DNA from: Certhia americana
Lineage: Eukaryota > Chordata > Aves > Passeriformes > Certhiidae
DNA: 64,000 nt
Reading direction: 5' to 3'
Assembly: GCA_018697195.1 (NCBI GenBank)
Contig: CM031857.1
Coordinates: 61,042,448 to 61,106,447, forward strand
The first letter of the stretch is position 1, and each line of letters starts with the position of its first letter. Below the pieces are notes generated by a model, which did not search any database, was not told the origin of the DNA, and worked only from the letters and a program-made list of their open reading frames with translations. This document shows, one piece after another, positions 25,437-38,953 of this stretch. The position numbers and the translations under genes are program-made.

Positions 25437-28400
25437 TTTGCAGAAAGGAATGTATCAGGGCCTTCCTATCTGTCTGATGTTATGCCTGGTTCCTTTAAAC
25501 ATCTTTCAAAACAAATTATTCTGCATCTTTCACAATAAATTTTGTAACCTTTTTCTTTATCATGTGTAATTAAAATATTTATAATGTGTGCAAATTTTGA
25601 AACATAATATTTATATATTGTTCATATTAAAATAGGAAAGCTTGTGACTCACTATTAAAGTTATCAAGTTAATGTATCAATATTTAACTATCAAGTATAT
25701 ATTGATATATGAAATATCCATATGACACAAGTAAATCAACACAGTACCTGACAACACAGAAAAAAAAATAGTTATGATTTTTGTTATAGTAGAGAGAAAG
25801 AAATCATGAGTCTCTCTAGAAAGAAATACTTGGAGAAAGTGATTTTCAAAGCTTAAAACACAGAAATTGTTGTAACCAAAAGAATTTTTCAGCTTTTATC
25901 CCACATTTATTGTTTGACTGTTAGTATAAAAAACAACTTTCACAAGTGTAATGTTTCTGACACAACCTTATTTACTCTTAGTACATTTATACAATAATAT
26001 GTCTAATTTTGATTTGACCTATGACAGGCTGAAAAAAAAGAAGTTTGAGTTTGATTAATTTACTTAATTCTAGTCTTAAAGATCTGAAAACAATCTGCAC
26101 ATCAAGGCCTATTAACTGTAGGTTATTTTCTTTCCTAAAGAGTTATTAAGAAAAAAATTACACACAGTTTGAAGGAGGGGGTTGTTTGTTCCAATGACAG
26201 ATTGTTAATTAACTTTTCATTCAGTTGAGATGATTGAAAATGTAAGAAGAGTTTTATGGATTATTTTGAAAAACCTGCATTTTAATAACATCTCATGGCA
26301 TTAGCAGAGTAATAAGCCTAATTTTCAGAAATAACATTTATATATAATTACATATACATATTGGTGTATATATGTCATGAAAGGGATAGAGAAATGTAAA
26401 AAAAAACATTCTTACACTGACTTTGAAGTAGCATTTTCATTAAAACAATAGGTTTAATTTCCAACATATCAATATTTTTAATGAGTAGAACGTTTTTATG
26501 GAATAAAAAGGTTGGTAAACAGGCTGCTCACTTTAATGGAATGAACTGTAATAACTTTTTAAGACAAGTGGAAAGACTATACTTGCAGTGGTAATATTAA
26601 GGGGCTTAAAAAAATTCAAAGTTTCAGTTATTCTATTTGCTGTAGGAATTCTTCAGCAAGGAGTTTTTCAGTTTTGGTTTTGTTGGTTGGATTGTTTTGA
26701 CAGAATAGAGACATTTGATCTATATTTTAATTTAAAAATATGAGACTATTACTCTGAGTCTGACTTTCTTTTACCGTTCCAGATAATACACCTGGGTTTT
26801 TGCATCCTGACTCTTTGAAGAGGTGATCTCTTTTCAATAACTGACTGAGGAGGATCTCTGCTGTGCTCCTAGATTGTGCACAGGTTGTATAGCCCAGAAT
26901 GCGAAGGCAAAACTTGTGTCACCTGACTCTATTTATAGGGATGCACAAGCATTCTTACTTGGTTTGTCAAGCTAAAACCACTTTTTGCTTCTTCAAAAAC
27001 TTTTTTATATAGCGTTCAACTAGTAGGTTTGACTTTATTCTTATTAAAGATGGTATTTACAAAGCAGGTATTGATATGTTGCTAAATAATCTAGCTCTCC
27101 TCTGCTAGATTGGGACCTGCTCCTGTGATTGCCTAAGTCATAAACATTTTACTTTACTCCTGGGGTCTCTGTAATATTAATGAAACCTGAGTATTCCTAA
27201 ATAATGCATGGGTCAAGCTCTGAGTCAAGGGAATAGTCACAAAATGTAACACAAACCAGACAGCATAAATATGTGATTTAACCCACAGGTTATAGAGTGC
27301 TCCAAAGCTGTCCCAGCAGGTTTGGCACTCCCTAAATCACACCACAGGTATGCAACACATGCAAGAGACTCATACCATATAAAAAATACTTTGGAGGATG
27401 CAGTACTGCTTTTGCAGTGTTCTGTACACATAAGCTGTAGGGCAAAACAATAATTAAAAAAAAATAAAAAAATAAAACCAAAAATAATTATGTCTTACTG
27501 TCACAGAAATGGTGGATGAGGCCAGAAGACCCAGTGCTGTAGAGTTCATGCATAGTACATAGCATCTAATTTTTTATGGAAGAAAAATCACTTTCCCTGC
27601 TACAGAAGGCCTTGAAGAGTGTCATTGCAAGCTACTCCTCATCACTTGTCCTAAGACTAAGCGTCACTCCTTGGGACCAATGCCCTTAGCAATGTACGTT
27701 TAGCTAAGGGTATGTCTTTGATGGTAAATAAGAAAGGGTAGAAGACTTTTATCATTCAGTGCTAAGTCGATTTTACAGGATGCTGGGGCCTGTTCTCATT
27801 GCCTGCAGGCAAGTGCCAGATCTACAATGTGTCCATACCACTGAGCAATCACATCCACAGGGTCAACTGGGAGCAGCCTATGGCTACTGCTTTTCCATGA
27901 ACAGTGTCAAAGATCATCTGGGAGACCATAGCTTGTCCAAGTGCAATGGATGTGAGCACAGTGCCACTTGGCTTTAAGAACCAATGCTTAGAGCCAAGAA
28001 GTGCAAGAAGGGCTGTTTATTAATACAACACAGGTTTCTTTTCATTATATGGTTTCATGAAAAATGAGTCACACATTTATTTCTTATTCAATTTTTTTTA
28101 CTCTAGCAATTTTTGTATAGAATTCGTTTACCTCAGGCTCATAGGTGGTCTCTCAAATGAAATATCAGAGGCACACTGTCACTTCTATCTTCTGTGATTC
28201 AATTCTTTTGTATAATATTATAAGTTATAATGTGTTTGCTTTTTGTCATCTTGTATTATAAGTTGATGTCAAATTTTGCCTAACATCCCTCCCTGAACTG
28301 TTTAACTTTCATGTTTTATCCCTCCTGTTGTCTGCAGAGTAAGAGTTTCAGATTTTCATTTCTCCTTAGATGAGCTGGCTTACTTTTTTTGCTTTAAAAA

Positions 28401-31279
28401 TCTCATTTTGGTTTGTATATCCATTTACTCAATTTTTCTAGCTTGACTTTTGTTGTATTTATGTCCTTGGTAGGGTTTGAAATGTCCCTTGAACAAGTGC
28501 AATCTAAAAATACTATTAACAGAATGGTTGTTCTCTCCTAAAGTGGTCTAATGAAGTTGTTAAGTAAAAGCAGTTGTGACACAGTCGGCAAGTTCTCCAG
28601 AGGTCCTGACCCAAAGTAAGTTACCTCAAGCCACACAGTTTATAAGACCTATTTATTAACAATGACTAAATATGGAAAGTTTTATTTTGCATTGTTTTGG
28701 GCATTACAATTTCTTTTAATTAAATTCTATGGCATCCCTTCATTCTTTCATCCCTTGAAAATTTGAAAATATAAAAATCATATTAAACTGCACTGAATTA
28801 TCTTTCTAATAAATGGAAGGAAAAAAGGAAGAGAGGGAAAGCAAGAGATTTATGAAATTCACAGAATTAGAAGCAACTAAATTCATCCTTACAGAGCATT
28901 GAAAGCTTTCCCTGAAATTGATTAACTTTTAATGTATATAAAACCCAATGAAAACTCATAAAGTTATTTGGTTGCCTTTTCCTTTCTTGGCTGACATTTT
29001 AGATTCCAAAATTGGAGACCAAGATTCAATCCAGACAGCTACTTTACTCCTAATGCTCTTTGTTCATATGTATTTTCTGAATAAGATTCTAACAAGCATG
29101 TGCAGAAATGTCTTTGTCTTGGAAGTACTCAGAGACTTTTAGTTCTTTTTTTGTACCTGACATATCTGCAAACAATCTCTTCTTCCTGGTCCAGTTTCAT
29201 AGATACTTTCACAGAATATCTACTGGAATTAAGCCAGCACAGGCCTAAGCCCTGCTCCTCTTTGATTGCTCAGTGATTAAGTAATCCATTTAGGATATGG
29301 GAAGCCAAGACTCATTTCATTTTCTGCCTCACCATTTCTGATGGGAATGCACTAAGGACATGTTCTGCAGTGGTGTAATTTCAGTCCACCCTGCTCAATC
29401 AGTTCCACTGTACAGAGTCTGGGTAAATATTCACTAGGCTGAGTGAATATGAAAGAGCTGATAAAAGATTTTGGCCCTCGGCTAATAGACTGAAAACACA
29501 GCTTTGGGCTCCCTGAACAGGGGATTTACAGAATGTGGTTCCTCAGAGTGGAGGTCCAGAGTGGAGCTACTTTGACAAGATGCTACTATTAGCTTGCTAA
29601 TGAGAAATACTACAGAGATCTTACTTTCCATGGGGCACCTGTGTCTCATATATAGTCTTAGAAATCATCACCAAAGCAATAACAATCATTCATTTAAAAA
29701 ATCAACTAGAGAGCAAGCATTTATTTTACAGCACTAAATTACAGTTAAATATGTAAATATAAATATATAAGAATTTTAGTTTTAATATAGGTAGGTATAT
29801 TCTTGTATGTTCATATTAAAAAAGACATCTTCTCATCAGAAAACTTTTCCAAAGACTATTGACTGAAGATCTAGGGACCACTGATTCACGGGTATGGTGT
29901 TAATTTGCATCCTTAATAATATTTAATATTTTCAGCATTTTATCTACCTCGCTTACTAAAGAAAGGTTTTGTTGAGAGGGTGTGTGTATGTAAACCCAAG
30001 TACTAAAATCTGTACTGTCACAAGGTGGTGCTGTTGGATAAGAAAAATCTAGAGAAATAACAGCAAGATTTTTACGTGAGTTAAATAAAATTCAAAGAAC
30101 GACAGCTTCATTCACCTCTGTCATGTCCAATCTTTCATTTCTTCTTTTGACACAAAGATTTTAAATTAGGCAGAATCGTTATTCCTGTGGCTTGTATTCT
30201 TGATAATTCATACAGTAGATACAGATCTTTAACATGAATTTCATGCCTCTGAAGACTGACAGCTAATGAGGCTATTATTTTCATTTTTAAATTGGCCAAA
30301 TGTGGAACATAAAATTGGTGGTTTCACATTTCTTACTGTCACCCTTCAGTGCAAATTTTATTCTTCATCTTGTAAAACCTTTTATAATATAAGGTGAATG
30401 CCTAAATCATCAGATGATTCAATATGATATTCTCTATTGCAACAAGTATTTCACTAAGCCAATAACTGTGTTTACTTGATATAAATGGCATATTTTGGAA
30501 AAAAAAAGAATACCAGCTCAAATTTCTTTGGCTGATGTAACATCTTGACATTGAACTGCACATTCAGAACCTTACTATCTGTAAGTAAAATTACTAATTT
30601 ACCGTCTTTCTTCAGATATGTCCTTTTTTTCTAAAATGATTTCAGTGCAGTAGCTGTAAATAAAATGATAATTTGAAAATCATCTGTGTTTATCACAGTT
30701 CAAGCTAAAGGTACTGAAAATTTCAGCAGAGCACCACGGCATCTTTCAAAATTTGTGGAAGAGTGTAGAGATGTCCAGTTTTAAAATTACTGAGTAGACT
30801 AATTATATCATTCCTGACTGATAAAGAGGCAGATACTGACATATTTTGAGTGCAAGGTGTTGTGTAGAAATTATTTTTTAACTATGGAAATCATAGCTAT
30901 GTTAACTCTTTTATCAGGTTTAGTGGATTTTGAACTTCTGGTGCTCCCACTAGGATTACATTATAGCACTGTATGTGAGGTCAGAAAATATATCAGAGCT
31001 TTAGCAGGGATTTTCAATGACAAAATGAAAGTTTTTGAATTGTACTTTACTTCAAAGAAAGGGTCTCAGCAGATGCATTCTTTGTGACATTGGTAGGCAG
31101 ACACATCATTAGCATCTTTGACTTACAAGAATAGGAAGCCCAAGGGTCTAAATTTTACCCCTTTACAGTTAAAAACTGAGACACTTGGACTATGTCTGTG
31201 GGCAACTGCTGTTTTCAATATAAAGAACAGAGTAATCTCACAGTTTATTTCCCCCTTTCACCTTCGTACCTCATGTGTA

Positions 31280-31307
31280 GTTTTTTTTGGGTTTTGTTGG
31301 GGTTTTT
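31280..31307. repeat. T/G-only tract
   Basis: 28 bp of T and G only, with gggttttgttgggg inside. It is one of the recurrent asymmetric tracts. Confidence 0.7.
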
Positions 31308-31687
31308 CGATTTTTATCTTACTTCAGATTGAAATCCTGAGATCCTGACTATCCTTAATTCCCAGCAGAATTTGTAAATGTAAATTATGTTATCAGCACA
31401 TTTTTAAATGCAGAGTGTGTTTTCAGGACCACTTGGGATCTGGTTCAAAGCCTTCATGTGTTTGATTTATTTTAGATGTGTTTGATTTGTATTTTATTAA
31501 AAGAACCCCCTTCAAAGGTAATGGATAACATGCTTCAAAGACAAAATGCACTTGTGATCTCACAGAACCAGCATGGTCTACTGGGTAAATATTAACCTGG
31601 GAAAGCAAGGTTGGAACTTCTGGGTATTTCCATCATCATTCATTACTCTGCTGAATTGCCTGCAGCAAGTGGTTCCCTCACTGTGGC

Positions 31688-31722
31688 TTTGGTGGTTTGG
31701 TTGGTTGTTTTTTTGTTTGTTT
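31688..31722. repeat. T/G-only tract
   Basis: 35 bp of T and G only (tttggtggtttggttggttg followed by T runs). It is one of the recurrent asymmetric tracts. Confidence 0.7.
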
Positions 31723-32886
31723 CTGTCTGTAAATAGAGATGATTGATGAAAGGTTGAAGTCAAAGTTTGCCATTAGTGCTTCTTTCCATTGGGGTAAAGG
31801 AACATGAACAGAAGCTTGAAATAAGCATGAAAACTCTGCATGTTCTCTATTTCTTTACAGGCACTTGTATCTAAATATAGCAATGTTTGGTCTCTTTCTT
31901 TTTTCTGTTTAACTTCTGTGTTCTTCTCTTAAGACAACTGTTGTGTATGAAAACCTTTTTCAGAGAAGGCTAAAGAGAGCAGTAAGTCCAGATGCAATAC
32001 AGAAATATACATTTCAGTGGTACATATATTTTTTGCTTCTCATCCATTATTCAGTCTGCTGTAGGAAAAGCTTGTACGTGTGACATGAGGCTAACAAAAA
32101 CAATGCAGTCGTCAGTATTTTCAATTCCTAGCATCTTATTTTTCGGCATCTAAATCTGTGTGAGTTCTTTTCTCCCTGCTGTGGTAAACAGTCTCGTTTT
32201 CTTACCATTCTCTTAAACATCGTAGTCATGGAGAATAGCTGCCTCTCTAGGGAATATGTATACTACAGCTTGCACCTCGAGTCTCAGAGTAAACATAAAC
32301 ATTTATGCTGTTATGTCAGTAATATAACCTCCCCACTCCAGCTGAGTATTCCCCCGATTATGCAGCCACATTAGCCCTCTCAGCCACAGCACCACACTGG
32401 GAACCAGCAAGATCATGTTCAGCTGTTTTTAACTTGAAGGAACAGATTGTTAGAAAGCAACATGTCCTCAGCTTCGTTGATTTAGAGCCTGGGTAAACCT
32501 CTATGAAGTAGGAGTTTGGGGATTTCAGTGAGATCAAATGCAGCCATATTCTTGCCTAAATAGGAAATATTTAATGCAGTATTACAGTTTAGCTTGCCTA
32601 CTTAACATCATTTTGGGATACTCAAGTCTCCTACTACACTATGCAGCTGATATTTTCACTGAAGAGAGCAGAAAAGAATTAATAATTAAAAAGAAAATGT
32701 GTAGTAGAAATTTACTAAAGAATATGGGTGATATTTCCATGTCTGTCTTTTTTCTACACTTCATTTTCTTCTTGCTCTGTTGTCTTGATGCATCCACTGC
32801 AACTGAAAAACTTGATCGCAGAGCTTTAGTATTTTAGATGATGGAGGGCCAGGTTTTTGTGATGCTGTTCCCCCACCAAGTACAAA

Positions 32887-33358
32887 CTAGCCCCAAAGCT
32901 GCTGTAAACAGCCTGACAAGCCCATTACAGTGCAGAGGTGATCCAAAACTGAAAGTGAGCAGGGATTTTTCGCTCTCTTCTTGTGCCTGAAGCTGGGAAA
33001 TACTGGCATTACTCTAAGAAAACACAAATGGCCAATGTGTTGTTTTGCCAGGAATATTTTACCTTGCAAGGGAGAAGAGAGTTCAAAATCACTTCCCTTT
33101 TGTAGTTTGATGAAATGAAGACTAAAGGTCTTCATTAGAGGTCCTAGTTTAAAAATAGCAACATCAGCACTTAATTGAAAATCTAAATCCTTGTTAGAGG
33201 GGAATTTTGCTGCTAATGTAAGCCAAAGGGGCACGTGATGCTCTGATTCAGCACAGAGCCTTATGCCACCCTCTCAACATGGGTGATATCCCAGTTGATA
33301 TCCTTGTACCAGCTGATGCCCAGTATCTCATCTCCATTTTTCAGTTTTATGCAAAACT
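32887..33358 (-). other. Exon-like minus-strand block (unrecognised)
   Basis: On the minus strand, a pyrimidine-rich run ending in gttctgttacag (just above 33356) looks like a strong splice acceptor. It is followed by 31 codons that end at TAA (33261-33263), including LKNGDEILGISWYKDINWDI. The GDEIL core is reminiscent of a PDZ-domain segment, but the match is too short to trust. Further along the same strand is a 115-codon frame (32887-33234) starting MPLWLTLAAK with no recognisable domain. It may be an exon of a non-coding transcript, a pseudo-exon, or chance. Confidence 0.25.
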
Positions 33359-35038
33359 GTAACAGAACAAAAAGAAAAATACCTATGTATTTATACTGTA
33401 GTATATTTGTCTAAATTCTGCCTTTATTTTAGCCATAGATCTAAAAAATAATGTCTCCATATGCTGCTTCAGCAAGGTATTTGCTGAATTCTCTAGTCTG
33501 TCAGAGTCAGGGTCTTAGTTTTTTCCTACTATTTTTCCATTCTCCCTAACTTCTACTGTCTGAGGGTTTGGGCACTCACATCATAAACTGTTTCAGGGAC
33601 TTGATCCAGCAAAGGAGTAATAAGTGTTTTCTTCTCTCTCTTTTTTTTTTTGTTTTTAATTTCTTTTACTCTGTGAATTTTCATCCATTCAGCTCCCATA
33701 ATGTTTCTATATATGATTATACAAGACATAGTGGTAGTGCAAGGCAGGAGAGTGCACAGCTGGGGATGGAAAAGGCAGCTGAGATCACAGCAGTCTCAAT
33801 TTAGATTTGTTGAAATGATTATGGATATGCACCTTTCATTTCCTGAATTTTAGCTGCTGCTGAGAGAAGTGATCCCTGGAGACAAAAATATTTTTAACCA
33901 GACCAGTTCATCATGCAGCTATAGGAACTTCATGCACTTGGCATTTAGAAAGTGGTAGAAGCTAGAGGCAGGAAACTGAGGGAATGAGGCATATATCTTT
34001 AGTGACAGTGAGGGTTTATTTAATCTTATAGCAATACTGCAATTTGTGTGTTTTAATTGAAATGCATTTTAATTTATAAAAATCTTTTTAATTTCTTAAC
34101 GAGTTTAACAGAGCTACAGCTGTGAGTTCCTTGAAGCCTTAAGTGTTTAGTTTTCCAGAGGAATTTAAACCTGGCCATTCTTCACAACATTCTCTCCCTT
34201 CTTCAGTCTCTCTTCTTCACCTTCTCAGCTCTTCTAGATGCACAGAATGCAAGGAATGATATAGGAGAATAGAGAATGGGATTTTATGTTGTTATTATCT
34301 AGTGATTTGCAAGATTTCAAGGTTGTTGGTCTTCAGTTCAGAGATAAACAATTCTGATTGTCTCTAATCATATTAGTTGCCTTTGAATACTATTCAAACA
34401 TATACAATATTTTTGCAATAAATTGGAGATGACACACAGTGAAAACCAAATATGTGTGAAACTTGATACTCAGCAATATGTCATTATTCTTGGTAAGATT
34501 CTGACTTGCAAACCTCAAAGAATGCAGTTCCAAACTTTATTAATTATCAATTAAAAAAAGGAGGCTTGTTTTTTTCTAGGGTATTACACACCACTAAAAA
34601 TACTGTTTTTTTCTGAGTCATGCCAGGACATAACTGTAACATGGTTGCAAACCAGATTTATTTTACATTCTTCAGGCTGAACTCCTAAAATGAAACATAA
34701 TTGATCAAATAATGTATTGTGAAAGAATCAGACAAACATGGGAATTTTTTCTTAAAGAAAATTTTTCAATGTTGTTTTCATATACTTGGTTTAATGGAAT
34801 AAAATATGATTTTATCTAAAGTCCTTCATCGCAGTTTTATGAAGTAGGTAATTATAAAATTGATTTTAACAAAGTGGAAATAGAAAAGTGAGAAAGAAAA
34901 TATTTATCTAACACTGACTTCAAAAAGGAATCAAAGTATTTAATATGAACTGTGATACTGATACTAATTCATAAACCTCTTTCTATTTAAAATATAACAA
35001 TTTTTGGTTAAATGGATGAATGTAAAGTCACAATATTT
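33359..35038. other. Non-coding AT-rich sequence
   Basis: No gene or repeat family recognised. A poly-T/T-rich patch sits near 33642-33668. Confidence 0.45.
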
Positions 35039-35056
35039 CCCCCCCCCCCCCCCCCC
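35039..35056. repeat. Poly-C run (18 bases)
   Basis: 18 uninterrupted C bases in AT-rich DNA. Long C homopolymers are much rarer than A/T ones and also give a G18 quadruplex-capable run on the minus strand. The exact length is likely to be a sequencing or assembly weak point. Confidence 0.85.
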
Positions 35057-35971
35057 AGAAATGCAAAAGTTATGGTTAGGGCACATATAATAGAAATGGA
35101 ATTCTACCATATTTTTAAACCCTAACTAGGCACTTGAATACACTTTTTCCTTAGTTCAATATCAAGTTTTGCATTCATTGATGAGACTTTTATTTTTGAG
35201 TAAATTTCTTGTTTCTTCTGTCTATTATTAGAAAGTTTATGCTTTAATTAAATTACCCTATGATTAGCATATAATAGTCTTCTAATATACAGCTTCTCAT
35301 ACATTAAATCTTTTGCAGTTCACTTGACTTGCTATTTTTATTTAGTTGTGAAAAACATTCTGGCCTATGGCATCTTCGGTTTTCATTAACATTCTTAGGT
35401 GGAAAAAAACCCAACCCATAAACCCAGAACTTCATCTTTTGTTACAATGTCAAGGCTGGCATTTCATTAGCTAACAAAAGTCTCCAGCTGAATTTTCAGT
35501 GAATAGATTGGTGTAATTTCTCTCTGACAGGGAACACAGTCACCAATATTTTACAGTTCTCATACATGCTTGCATGTTGTGAAAATTAAACGTATCTTTT
35601 TGTACAAAACCCAATATAAAAGCTCTTTACAATATCTAATATCTGTGTCCTGGCTTTAGAGATGAAGAAACTGGAGAGCAGAGCCTACACATGAAAGCTG
35701 GAATGTTAATGAAAGGATGTACATGTTTTAAACAGCCTCTGTTCTTTCAGACTAGCAATAATGGGTTATGCTTCCTCATCCATGTTTCACCTTCAAAAAG
35801 CCAAAATGATCAGCTGTCATTTTAAGAATGGCACATCAGAGATTTCTAGGATCCCAGCTCTTAAATGTTTGTAAGCAGTACTGAATACCAAAACCCAAAG
35901 AATTTTCTGTTATAAACTTGGAAATTTATAATCTGTCAGAAAAAGCTCCATTCAGATTGCTTAAAGCACTG
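35057..35971. other. Non-coding AT-rich sequence
   Basis: No gene or repeat family recognised. Confidence 0.45.
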
Positions 35972-36095
35972 CAGAAGAATTTTGATTGGAACCAACCACT
36001 AAACCTTAGCTGGTCCAACTCCTTCTCAAAGCTTTTTTCTGAGCTAGAGCACTTTGCCCAGGGTTTTCCACAGCATCTCTGGGCACAGCTGGGAC
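35972..36095 (-). mobile_element. Degraded CR1 3' fragment
   Basis: Read on the plus strand, the block has the reversed CR1 end order: tttgattggaacc..., then ttagctggtccaactcc, ctcaaagc, and tttgcccagggttttccaca. These correspond, with many changes, to the CR1 words around 'ggttggaagggacct', 'ctagtccaaccccctgctcaaagc' and 'gcccagggtt'. The 99-codon plus frame covering it (35918-36217) is therefore not taken as a gene. Confidence 0.55.
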
Positions 36096-37188
36096 ACAAA
36101 ACACAGCTGTTTGCTCAGGAAAAATGGGTCATATGGAGGCAATGCACTTCTTGGCAGGTGTTTGGTAATCCCTTAAGGGGACTTTTGGTTAGCAGATGTT
36201 TACACATAGTCTTATAATCTTTGTCCATCTAGAGAAGCCACTGCTGTCTTGGAGGTGCTCCAAGGTATGACCTTCACTGCTGATGCTGGTGTTTGGTCAG
36301 GTTTATTCCACTTTTAGTGCTCCTCATGGATCTGTTCTTGTGGTTCAGTAGCATGTTACATTGTAGCAACACATTACACATCAACACATACTGCAGTTTT
36401 CTTTTGTGTGGTTTCTTTATTTTACTTTTTAAAATGACTACTTCTCACTCCATACCCATAAGTGCATCATAGAAGACATTGACATAAATTTTCACTTAAA
36501 GGTGTTTTCTGACACTCCCTACAGCCTCATCAGGTAGAAAAGACTCAGGAAGTCCATTTTGGCTGAGGAGGCTGCTACTCCTGGAGGTGCCTGAATCAGC
36601 TAGGGCAAGGTACCATTTTCATAGCCCAGTACCACTGTCACCATGATGACAAGACCATCTTCAAGCCCTTTTTGCATGCTTTTTCCTGCCACTCCCCAAG
36701 GTAATGCCTTGTTCTCATCTTTTTTTCCTTCTTGTGCCACTGATTGCTACAACTTCCTGTCAGTTAAGTAGGAGACCCATCATAAATCTCTCCAAGACTT
36801 TCTGCTGAGTATGAGTCTTTTGTTCCCCTGTCAAGGTTCATAGCCCTGGGGTGTCTGTCTCATATTTCTTTCTCCTTTTCTGTGCTCCAAAGGAGCCCTT
36901 TTGCATGACTGCACCTTGCCATTGTAACATGGAAATTTTTGGAATTCTCTGGATTTAAAAGTATAGTCTTCTTAAAACTTACTCTTAGAAAATATCCTAA
37001 CAGACACAAACCAGACCCTTCCATATAGAAAATGAGCATTTATATAGATGTTTTAATTTTCTTTTAATCAATTTGTTTAGGTATTTGTTTACTTTTTAAA
37101 AAATTCCAGTCCTTTACCTTCTTTTATCTAGCAAATAACCTAGGCTAGCTCTTTTATGCAACTTTTTTCCTTAACCTGCATATCCTTT
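36096..37188. other. Non-coding, moderately GC-richer sequence
   Basis: 36230-36960 is somewhat richer in G+C than its surroundings and free of low complexity, but I could not assign it to a gene or repeat. It may be an eroded element continuing from the CR1 fragment before it. Confidence 0.35.
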
Positions 37189-37246
37189 AAACAAACAAAC
37201 AAACAAACAAACAAAAAACCCACAAAACCCCACAAAAACACAAAAA
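37189..37246. repeat. (AAAC)n and A/C-only tract
   Basis: About six perfect aaac units pass into irregular A/C sequence. The full 58 bp contains only A and C. Confidence 0.85.
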
Positions 37247-38157
37247 TCACAAAAGCAAAACTGCAAAAATAAATAACATATCATTTTCCCTGGTTTGTAT
37301 TGAAGTATCTTGGTTACATATGCAAACCCCACTGAATTCTAAGCAACAACAGCTGAGCAAATAATTTGAAATAAATGCCTTCCTTAATTAATCTTTTCTA
37401 CTTGCAAAATGTCTATAGGCAAATCATTATTTTTTAATATTAGTTCAGTATTCAGATTTGTTTAAAAGTTTTTCAGATAATTGATTGAATGAGTGGATGG
37501 GAATAGTTCAAAGTACCAGTATGTTGTTCAGTATTCAGCTTGGCTGGCAATTAAAAAGCCGTTTCTGATCTTTAACTCGTCTATAGTTTCTTTGTGTCAA
37601 ACATCTCTTTGTGGCCTCTAGATCACAATATCTGAAGACTTTTCAAACTTAAATTTTCTTACTCTTATAGCTTATGAATTCAGGATTTTCTTTCTTTTTT
37701 CTCTGTTTTATGGAAGAGAAGCAGCATATATAAAGCCAGGTATTTTTAAAGGTGTTTGGGCATAGTTCCACTGAACTAGAGAATCAACACCTCCTCTGCT
37801 GCCAGCTTTCTTCCTGGAAAATTCAGCAGCCAATAAATGTTTTGGCTCCCAATCAGGTATAAAGAAGAGCCAAGTGCCTAACGAATGGATTTTTCGGAAA
37901 CCTGCAAGCTAAGCAGAGTCTATGTCAGTTAGATATGAGACAAATCCATACCAAAGAACATAAATAAAAGCTGTGCCTTACAATCCTTCCATTCCAGTCA
38001 TCCAGAAAGTAATTGATCCAACAAGCTTAGGTTTGAGGAACTAATGCTGTTGTAAAAATGAGGGCACATCAATCTCTAGTAAGTATTAGAGAAGCGTAAA
38101 AATCCCACCTTCCCCTTGGGGATCAGTGACAAGCTAGTCATTGTTTCTAGGTAGAAA
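37247..38157. other. Non-coding AT-rich sequence
   Basis: No gene or repeat family recognised. Confidence 0.45.
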
Positions 38158-38440
38158 ATGCCTTCTGTTTCTTATAGGGGCATCAGGGCCCCGGACACAT
38201 CAGCACACCGTAGTGTCCCAGACAAGTTTCACCCAGGGCTTTCCCTCCCGTGGCACCAGGAGTTCATAACAGCCTCGAGTCAGGTATCCAGCCCCTACCT
38301 GAGCTGTGTGCGGTGTGCTGGAGATTTTACCAGAGCCTGACACTGCTTGTGGTGCTCAGACCCTCTGGGTCTGTGACCTATTGGTCAGGGCATGCTGAGG
38401 TCACCCTCATCTGCCAGCTTGTGCCCTTGGCCAAGCATGA
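38158..38440 (+). other. GC-richer open block, unrecognised
   Basis: This block is GC-richer than its surroundings, holds CpG sites, and is open in more than one plus frame: a 143-codon frame from 38250, a 60-codon frame from 38158 and a 107-codon frame from 38392. The 143-codon product has no recognisable domain, and its tail (Lys/Arg/Thr-rich) runs into A-rich sequence. Candidates are an eroded mobile element (LTR-like), an exon of an unknown transcript, or chance. No splice structure or start context is persuasive. Confidence 0.25.
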
Positions 38441-38799
38441 GAAAATATCAACAGAGATCTGCAATCTACAGCTCTGTGATAGAACTGATGAGTGCAAAGG
38501 CTTTGACTGGACAGAAAACTACACCAGCATATCCATTTCCCTTTCCTTCCTCTTCCAACTTGCTGTGTTCTTTGACTGTCAATATTGTAATCACACTAAA
38601 AATGTTCCAAAAGCAATCAGTTTTCTGGAACAGCTTTCCAGGAAAAATAAAAGAACAAAACAAAGAACAAAATCTTACTGAGCACTCCTTAGGACAAACC
38701 CATGAACCAAACTGAGAGTTCTACTTAGATGACCTGGACTGGAAAACTGGATTACCTACTATTGTCTACCAGCCACATTCTGGTTGTTTTCACCTGCTG

Positions 38800-38862
38800 A
38801 AATATATTAATTAAATATTAATTTTTTATTAATTATTAATTAGATAATTATAAATTATCCAT
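38800..38862. repeat. AT-only low-complexity tract
   Basis: Repeated ttaattaaatatt and aattattaatt words, almost without G or C. Confidence 0.7.
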
Positions 38863-38927
38863 ATCATAAAATGTAGTTCTGAAAATATTCATAATGCAGT
38901 TAGAACTGTTGCAGTTTGTGCAAAATA

Positions 38928-38953
38928 TATCTCATATCTGGAGATATGAGATA
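38928..38953. repeat. Perfect 12-bp inverted repeat
   Basis: tatctcatatct, then GG, then agatatgagata. The two arms are exact reverse complements, separated by 2 bp. No surrounding gene or RNA feature explains it. A chance palindrome in AT-rich DNA is possible. Confidence 0.9.

Larger units (their letters stand above)
25437..32880. other. Long non-coding stretch
   Basis: About 7.4 kb without recognisable genes or repeat families. T/G-only tracts lie at 31280-31307 and 31688-31722. Frames up to 99 codons (32538-32837 plus) lack domains. An AT-rich palindrome-like part with tatata words is at about 26335-26375. Confidence 0.45.
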
